Source: Planctomycetes bacterium RIFCSPHIGHO2_12_FULL_52_36
Lineage (GTDB): Bacteria; Planctomycetota; Brocadiia; Brocadiales; Bathyanammoxibiaceae
Direction of reading: 5' to 3'
DNA: 9,133 bases
NCBI GenBank assembly: GCA_001828545.1
Contig: MHYW01000092.1
Coordinates: 1-9,133 of the forward strand
Shown here in pieces: positions 5,335 to 9,133 of this stretch; positions within the stretch are counted from its first letter, which is position 1, and every line of letters starts with the position of its first letter. The notes beneath the pieces are model-generated. The model was not told the DNA's origin and did no database searches. It worked only from the letters and a program-made list of their open reading frames with translations. The translations under genes and the position numbers were made by a program.

Positions 5335-6240
5335 TTAGAAGTTATACTCTTCGTTCTTCCTGTCAAAGTCATTATCGCTAAGCCCCACGTTCAGCTTTAT
5401 ATTTTTGAATGTGAAGGACTCTACCTCGTCGTTCTCCCAGAGCCAGAAGGTGACCTTAACGGGCATGAAGTGCTCCGCATCAAAGTACTCCTCTGCTGAA
5501 CGACATTGATAGCCATTATGTCTCCCCTGTGGGGATACGGCAAAAGCTACCTTATGGGCGGGACGCCCATTGACCTCCTCCGTGCTACAGCTAACCGCCA
5601 TGATGTCATTATTCTTTCGGGCCTCTTCAAACTCTTTGCAGGACATGGAGATAATCCCAACAAAACCCGCATCCTTAATAGAACGTTTGCTAAACTTCCT
5701 TACCCAGAAGCCTTCCGGGGCCAATTCCAGGGTCTTTTTTATACCGAAAATAAGCTTCTTGTGGACTATCATCTTGCCATTATTTTGTCCCTCTACGTAC
5801 AAGAGCTCTGCACCGTCATTTTCTCCTTTGAGCCATTTGAGATAGACCTTAAAGGGCTTTTGAAACTTTATAAGAGTACGCTCGTCTTTCTCTAGCTCCC
5901 CGTGTACGTGCACCTGTTTGTGAATCTCTGCGGTATAATCCTGAAGGTTGGCATAGTTGTCTTTGGCCTGAGTTAAGAGTTTTCCTGCCTCATCCAGGTG
6001 GTACTGGAGGTCGTGAATATGGGCGGTAGGCTCTCCCACAGTCGCTTTTGACGTCTCACCTGCCCTCGCCTGGAGGTCATGAAGATGTGAGGTAGGCTCT
6101 CCCTGACTAGAGGGTAAGCCCAGGTGACTATGTCGCTGGCCCTGAGGAGTTTCCGAGGTAGGCTCTCCCTGACTAGAGGGTAAGCCCAGGAGAAACAGGG
6201 TACACACCAGAGTGGTTACTGCTGAGTAGAGGTGGCACAT
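5335..6240 (-). CDS. Secreted DUF1571 family protein with a His-rich tandem-repeat N-terminal segment
   Basis: This 301-residue protein begins with a likely signal peptide (residues 1 to about 24: MCHLYSAVTT then a hydrophobic stretch), so it should be exported. Residues 25-80 are a repetitive, His-rich spacer with GEPTS/GEPTA recurring about every 22 residues. From about residue 95 the sequence reads as DUF1571: YTAEIHKQVHVHGEL, KPFKVYLKWL, ELLYVEGQNNGKMIVH, then a C-terminal beta-rich part with WLWENDEVESFTFKNIKLN. The family is known from planctomycetes and some other Gram-negatives, with no firm function. Its two-sheet look recalls periplasmic lipid- or sugar-binding folds, but that is inference. 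The ATG at 6240 has GGAG 9 bases upstream. A perfect AGGAGG lies much further upstream, at 6289-6284. The gene is 54 bases downstream of the small basic protein gene and probably co-transcribed with it. Confidence 0.8.
   Translation of the reverse strand: MCHLYSAVTTLVCTLFLLGLPSSQGEPTSETPQGQRHSHLGLPSSQGEPTSHLHDLQARAGETSKATVGEPTAHIHDLQYHLDEAGKLLTQAKDNYANLQDYTAEIHKQVHVHGELEKDERTLIKFQKPFKVYLKWLKGENDGAELLYVEGQNNGKMIVHKKLIFGIKKTLELAPEGFWVRKFSKRSIKDAGFVGIISMSCKEFEEARKNNDIMAVSCSTEEVNGRPAHKVAFAVSPQGRHNGYQCRSAEEYFDAEHFMPVKVTFWLWENDEVESFTFKNIKLNVGLSDNDFDRKNEEYNF
6005..6190 (-). repeat. 66-bp imperfect tandem repeat inside the DUF1571 gene
   Basis: A 36-base segment at 6089-6124 recurs without change at 6155-6190, exactly 66 bases apart. 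A 33-base segment at 6005-6037 recurs with four changes at 6071-6103, again 66 bases apart. The period encodes a 22-residue unit containing GEPTS or GEPTA, with HDLQ in two of the units. The perfect copy nearest the signal peptide suggests recent expansion. Confidence 0.85.
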
Positions 6241-6294
6241 AGCATCTAACTCCGTAAGACCATTTAAGCCCTTGAGGACAGTTCCTCCTAAAAT

Positions 6295-6462
6295 TTATTT
6301 CTTGCTTACTTTTACTACCCTTACCTTGGGCAGTCCAAAAAGGGACTCTCCTTCCTTCCACCTTCCTTCTTCCTGAAGTACCTTAACCCTCTCCGCCTTG
6401 CTAAGGACACTCCTCTTTCCAGCCAGCTTCCCTTTAACGACCAAGCTCTTATCTATGCTCAA
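6295..6462 (-). CDS. PVC small basic protein (TIGR04137-like), TTG start
   Basis: The minus strand from TTG at 6462-6460 to TAA at 6297-6295 encodes 55 residues. It begins MSIDKSLVVKGKLAGKRSVL and ends FGLPKVRVVKVSKK. It is strongly basic and carries the SIDKSL, LSKAERVKVLQEEGRWKEG and FGLPKV blocks. I recognise these as the small basic protein shared by Planctomycetes, Verrucomicrobia and Chlamydiae, thought to be associated with ribosomes or RNA. The TTG is supported by AAGGAG 9 bases upstream (6477-6472) and by an in-frame TGA two codons before it, so there is no longer form. It lies between the SPOR-like gene and the DUF1571 gene, on the same strand. Its leader is duplicated and contains a palindrome. 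Function is inferred from the family only. Confidence 0.8.
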   Translation of the reverse strand: MSIDKSLVVKGKLAGKRSVLSKAERVKVLQEEGRWKEGESLFGLPKVRVVKVSKK

Positions 6463-6470
6463 TGATCAGC

Positions 6471-6543
6471 ACTCCTTACCGTTTTATAAGGGCAGGTGCA
6501 AGACCTGCCCCTACATGACCCTCACTCCTTACTGTTTTACAAG
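6471..6543 (-). repeat. Duplicated leader and ribosome binding site of the small basic protein gene
   Basis: A 20-base segment at 6471-6490 recurs with two changes at 6524-6543, 53 bases apart. On the minus strand both copies contain the AAGGAG ribosome site, followed by GRTCATG or GATCATTG-like sequence. In the upstream copy AAGGAG leads to ATG at 6516-6514, immediately followed by TAG. In the downstream copy it leads to the real TTG start. The palindrome at 6490-6514 lies between the copies. Confidence 0.65.
6490..6514. repeat. GGGCAGGT/ACCTGCCC palindrome with CCCTAC end
   Basis: GGGCAGGT (6490-6497) and ACCTGCCC (6503-6510) pair around a 5-base loop. The right side continues as CTAC, matching the GTAGGGGC...GCCCCTAC family. 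It sits 12 bases upstream of the AAGGAG site of the small basic protein gene, so it would form a stable hairpin in that leader. Confidence 0.7.
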
Positions 6544-6586
6544 TTACCAAAGCGTATACGTCAGGCAATTCCCTGTACCGTAAGGC

Positions 6587-6607
6587 AAAACGGGGCTTAG
6601 CCCCCCG
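6587..6607 (-). terminator. Probable short intrinsic terminator after the SPOR-like gene
   Basis: On the minus strand GGGGC-TAA-GCCCC (6604-6592), then G and four T bases (6590-6587), follows the TAG stop at 6610-6608 almost directly. The stem is GC-rich but short and the T-run is brief, so termination may be partial. That would let some transcripts continue into the small basic protein gene. Confidence 0.5.
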
Positions 6608-7294
6608 CTACTTCACCTTTACAGGGTAGCTCCCTGCAAACTGCATCTTACCCTCGTATTTAAACCCTTTAAGCTGCTTCTGAAGTTCTTCCAACTGGGT
6701 GTTGTTTCTTGAGTCAAACTCTCCCAGGCACACCACTATCTGAGAACCCTGTCTTGCCACAAAGGCATCGTGTCCAGTACGTTCTTTAAGCAGGGTAGCA
6801 ATACCGGCAGCCTTCTCTATGCTCTTGGCCCCTTCCTTGTAAGAAACAACCCTGAGACTCCACGTATCTTTGTCAGAAGCAGCCGCCTTGGGAGTAGGGG
6901 CTGCCTTTGCCACAGCAACATTGCTGGGCTTCTCCTGAGATGCCTTTGCCACAGGGGTAGACCGCTTGGGACTTGCCTTCTCAACAGATGCAACTTTTAC
7001 AGATGTTGATTCCGATGGGCCTTTGGTTAAATCCCTGTTGTCCCCCAACTTAAATCCCAGGAAAAAACACCCCACTGCCAGCAGTACACCACCCACTGCC
7101 CCTAGTACTATGGTCTCTAACCCTACCCTATAAGGCCCCCTCCAATTCCTACTGGGCCTACCGCTACCACTACTACCAACTTCAGAGATTACCAACAGGT
7201 CTTCTCCAGGGCTACCACTACCTGAACCCTTTGCCTCTTTCCCAGGAGAACGCTGGCTGAAGACCTCAAAAAAGGTCCTCCCTTCTTTAGTCAT
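6608..7294 (-). CDS. Single-pass membrane protein with C-terminal SPOR-like domain
   Basis: The 228 residues divide into four parts: a hydrophilic Gly/Ser-rich N-terminus (1-56), one membrane segment (about 61-83), an Ala/Lys/Pro/Ser-rich linker (about 86-142) and a compact C-terminal domain (144-226). The C-terminal part, starting TWSLRVVSYKEG and including VCLGEFDS, has the alpha/beta pattern of SPOR domains. Those bind denuded peptidoglycan and often mark cell-division or envelope proteins. The match is by pattern, not by invariant residues, so it could be a divergent relative. The N-in topology would place the C-terminus in the periplasm. The ATG at 7294-7292 has AAGGGGAAGG just upstream. 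The gene has its own promoter at 7404-7377, divergent from ligA, and is followed by a likely terminator. Confidence 0.65.
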   Translation of the reverse strand: MTKEGRTFFEVFSQRSPGKEAKGSGSGSPGEDLLVISEVGSSGSGRPSRNWRGPYRVGLETIVLGAVGGVLLAVGCFFLGFKLGDNRDLTKGPSESTSVKVASVEKASPKRSTPVAKASQEKPSNVAVAKAAPTPKAAASDKDTWSLRVVSYKEGAKSIEKAAGIATLLKERTGHDAFVARQGSQIVVCLGEFDSRNNTQLEELQKQLKGFKYEGKMQFAGSYPVKVK

Positions 7295-7376
7295 TGCCTT
7301 CCCCTTTACATAAGTTGTTTGCCTTCCTTGTCTTGTAAAAACAATAAACCCTGAACTGGAGAATACCTAATCGTCT

Positions 7377-7404
7377 TTTATATCAAAATCTCCCCTGTTG
7401 TCAA
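7377..7404 (-). promoter_or_regulatory. Strong sigma70-type promoter of the SPOR-like gene
   Basis: On the minus strand consensus TTGACA (7404-7399) and TATAAA (7382-7377) are 16 bases apart, with a TG-A extended -10 (TGATATAAA). Transcription would begin near 7370, leaving a leader of about 75 bases. It mirrors the ligA promoter, with 7 bases between the two -35 boxes. Confidence 0.75.
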
Positions 7405-7411
7405 GCCTTTA

Positions 7412-7439
7412 TTGACAGCCCCAGGATAAATGATATACT
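7412..7439 (+). promoter_or_regulatory. Strong sigma70-type promoter of ligA
   Basis: TTGACA (7412-7417) and TATACT (7434-7439) are 16 bases apart, with a TG-A extended -10 (TGATATACT). Transcription would start near 7446, giving a leader of about 73 bases before the ligA ATG. I see no gene or clear RNA structure in that leader. Confidence 0.78.
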
Positions 7440-7518
7440 GGGTTTCGTTCCAAAGAGTTTCTAACCCCTTCCCGGTCTTACGCATCTTCGCCAAAGACAG
7501 GTCTGCCTCAGGGACGAC

Positions 7519-9133
7519 ATGACTAGAGAAAAGGACATATTGTCCAAGATTGAGGAGTTGCGCCAGACCATACGCTATCACGACAGGAAGTATTATATTG
7601 AGGCCCAGCCGGAGATAACGGATTACGAGTATGATAAGCTCATCCAGGAATTACAGGGGCTGGAAAAGGCCCACCCGGAATTCATCACCCCCGACAGTCC
7701 CACCCAGAGGGTGGGAGGCGAACCCCTCACCGAGTTCTCCACCATTGAGCACAGGATACCAATGCTCAGTATTGATAACGTCTACTCAGAGAAAGAACTG
7801 GAAGAATTCTACAATAGACTCAGGCGTATGTTGGGGGATAGAGAAATAAACTTTGTAGCAGAACTAAAGATAGACGGTGTAGCCGTAACACTCAGCTATG
7901 AGGAGGGGCTCTTCCGCATGGGGGCCACCAGGGGTGACGGCTACCGTGGCGACGACATTACCGCCAACCTCAAAACCATAAAGGAGATACCGCTGAGGCT
8001 GGAACCCCCAGGAGGAGAGTTCGCAACGCTGGAGGTACGAGGTGAGGTATACCTGCAGAACAAGGACTTTCAGGCCATGAACCTGGAGAGGGAAGAAAAA
8101 GGGGAACCACAGTTCGCCAACCCCAGGAATGCGGCGGCGGGGAGCCTTAAGCTCCTTGACCCAAGGCTCACTGCCAGACGCCGCCTCCGCTTCCAGGCCC
8201 ACTCCATCGGTTACCATGAGGGTCTCCCCCTGCACGGCCAGCAGGAATGCCTTGAGACCTTCAAAGGGCTCGGCCTGCCAGTAAGTCCGCACTTCCGCTT
8301 CTGCAAAGGGCTTAAGGAAGTAAGGGAATACGTTGCCGAGTGGGACGTCAAGAAGCATGGGCTAGAATGCATGGTGGACGGCATCGTAGTAAAGGTAAAC
8401 TCCTTTGACCAGTGGAAGCTCCTCGGGAGCACCAGCAAGGCCCCAAGGTGGGTGGTGGCATACAAATATCCCCCTGAGCAGGCCATCTCCCGGATAAAAG
8501 ACATTGTCCTCCAGGTAGGAAAGTCCGGGGTAATTACCCCCGTGGCCCATCTGGAACCTGTCCACCTGGCGGGTACCACCGTCAGCCGTGCCACCCTCCA
8601 CAACTTTGAGGAGATGGGCAGGAAAGACATAAGGCTCCACGACTACGTGGCCGTACAGAAGGCGGGCGAGATAATCCCCCAGGTGGTAAAGGTAGTGGAG
8701 GAAAGACGTACGGGTAAGGAGAAGGTCTTCCCCCTGCCCAGGGCATGTCCGGAATGCGGGGGAGAGGTGGGCAGAGAGGCGGAGGAGGTCTCTCTACGCT
8801 GTTATAATCCCCTCTGCCCTGCCCAGGTGAAGAGACGCGTAAGATATTTTGCCAGCAGAGGTGCTATGGACATTGATGGTATGGGCACTGCAATAATTGA
8901 ACAACTGGTAGACAAGGGCCTCATTAAAGATTACGCAGACGTCTACTATCTTAAGTTTGAAGACCTGGCGGGGTTGGAGAGGATGGCAGAAAAATCCTCC
9001 CGGAACCTTATAAATGGCATAGAGGCCAGTAAGAAGAGGGACCTCTCACGCCTCCTGTCAGCCCTGGGTATCCACCACGTCGGAACCCATGCCGCCGAGG
9101 TACTCGCCCTGCACTTCGGCTCACTGGATAAAC
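7519..9133 (+). CDS. ligA: NAD-dependent DNA ligase LigA, C-terminus cut by window edge
   Basis: LigA seals nicks in DNA during replication and repair, using NAD+ as adenylate donor. The 538 codons present include the Ia domain (DRKYYIEAQPEITDYEYD) and the adenylation motif ELKIDGVA, with catalytic Lys117. They continue with ATRGDG, VRGEVY, FANPRNAAAGSLK, DGIVVKVN, AYKYPPEQA and SRATLHN. The zinc finger has C410, C413, C428 and C433, and the start of the helix-hairpin-helix region follows (MDIDGMG onward). The usual VGRTG reads VGKSG here, a conservative change. About 130 residues, including the BRCT domain, should lie beyond the right edge. The ATG is the first usable start after the in-frame TAA at 7462, and AGGGA lies just upstream. 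It is a housekeeping gene under its own promoter. Confidence 0.97.
   Translation, partial: MTREKDILSKIEELRQTIRYHDRKYYIEAQPEITDYEYDKLIQELQGLEKAHPEFITPDSPTQRVGGEPLTEFSTIEHRIPMLSIDNVYSEKELEEFYNRLRRMLGDREINFVAELKIDGVAVTLSYEEGLFRMGATRGDGYRGDDITANLKTIKEIPLRLEPPGGEFATLEVRGEVYLQNKDFQAMNLEREEKGEPQFANPRNAAAGSLKLLDPRLTARRRLRFQAHSIGYHEGLPLHGQQECLETFKGLGLPVSPHFRFCKGLKEVREYVAEWDVKKHGLECMVDGIVVKVNSFDQWKLLGSTSKAPRWVVAYKYPPEQAISRIKDIVLQVGKSGVITPVAHLEPVHLAGTTVSRATLHNFEEMGRKDIRLHDYVAVQKAGEIIPQVVKVVEERRTGKEKVFPLPRACPECGGEVGREAEEVSLRCYNPLCPAQVKRRVRYFASRGAMDIDGMGTAIIEQLVDKGLIKDYADVYYLKFEDLAGLERMAEKSSRNLINGIEASKKRDLSRLLSALGIHHVGTHAAEVLALHFGSLDK

Noticed and set aside
5615..5640. TTCAAA string considered as a tRNA-Sec anticodon loop
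   Set aside because: No acceptor, T or long variable arm folds around it, and it lies within the DUF1571 coding sequence.
5506..5895. 129-residue open frame on the plus strand
   Set aside because: It lies wholly opposite the DUF1571 gene, has no family resemblance and no good ribosome site. The minus-strand frame has signal peptide and family motifs.
6005..6190. Direct repeats considered as a CRISPR array
   Set aside because: Only two to three copies, inside an open coding frame with a 22-codon period and repeated rather than unique spacers.
7501..7518. GTCTGCCTCAGGGACGA near the ligA start, considered as a decayed copy of the selB palindrome
   Set aside because: Similarity covers only the left half, and the self-complementarity is lost, so chance resemblance is as likely.

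Overview
The window looks like a chromosomal segment from a bacterium of the PVC superphylum, most likely a planctomycete. Two genes point there. One is a 55-residue small basic protein that I recognise as the PVC signature type (TIGR04137-like). The other is a secreted DUF1571 protein, a family I know mainly from planctomycetes. Codon choice leans to AGG/AGA for Arg and ATA for Ile throughout. No phage, IS or CRISPR locus is visible. The accessory signal is a set of short palindromic repeats scattered between and inside genes.

Layout. Bases 1-776 (minus) hold the N-terminal part of a membrane-anchored polyferredoxin of the NapH/CcoG type, cut by the left edge. Bases 777-1225 are intergenic: a 90-bp hairpin element, two nested palindromes and outward promoters. 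Bases 1226-5304 (plus) form a selenocysteine operon: a small polytopic membrane protein of the nickel-permease/UreH-like type, overlapping selA by one base, then selB after 24 bases. Bases 5335-7294 (minus) carry three genes transcribed towards selB: a SPOR-like membrane protein, the small basic protein (TTG start, easily missed) and the DUF1571 protein. Bases 7519-9133 (plus) hold ligA, NAD-dependent DNA ligase, cut by the right edge. ligA and the SPOR-like gene are driven by two mirror-image sigma70-type promoters.

How the genes work together. SelA converts Ser-tRNA(Sec) to Sec-tRNA(Sec), and SelB carries that tRNA to the ribosome at UGA/SECIS sites. The co-transcribed membrane protein is an attractive but unproven candidate for a selenium or metal transporter. 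No tRNA-Sec (selC), selD or selenoprotein gene is visible here, so these must lie elsewhere.

The most unusual feature is the palindromes. One 15-bp core occurs three times inside selB, in two reading frames without disrupting it. A 24-bp palindrome sits inside selA, and a related hairpin contains the selB stop codon. Others lie in the sel operon leader and in a duplicated leader of the small basic protein gene. I did not find a clearly new enzymatic system. The best leads are the sel-linked transporter and the coding-sequence-tolerant palindromes.
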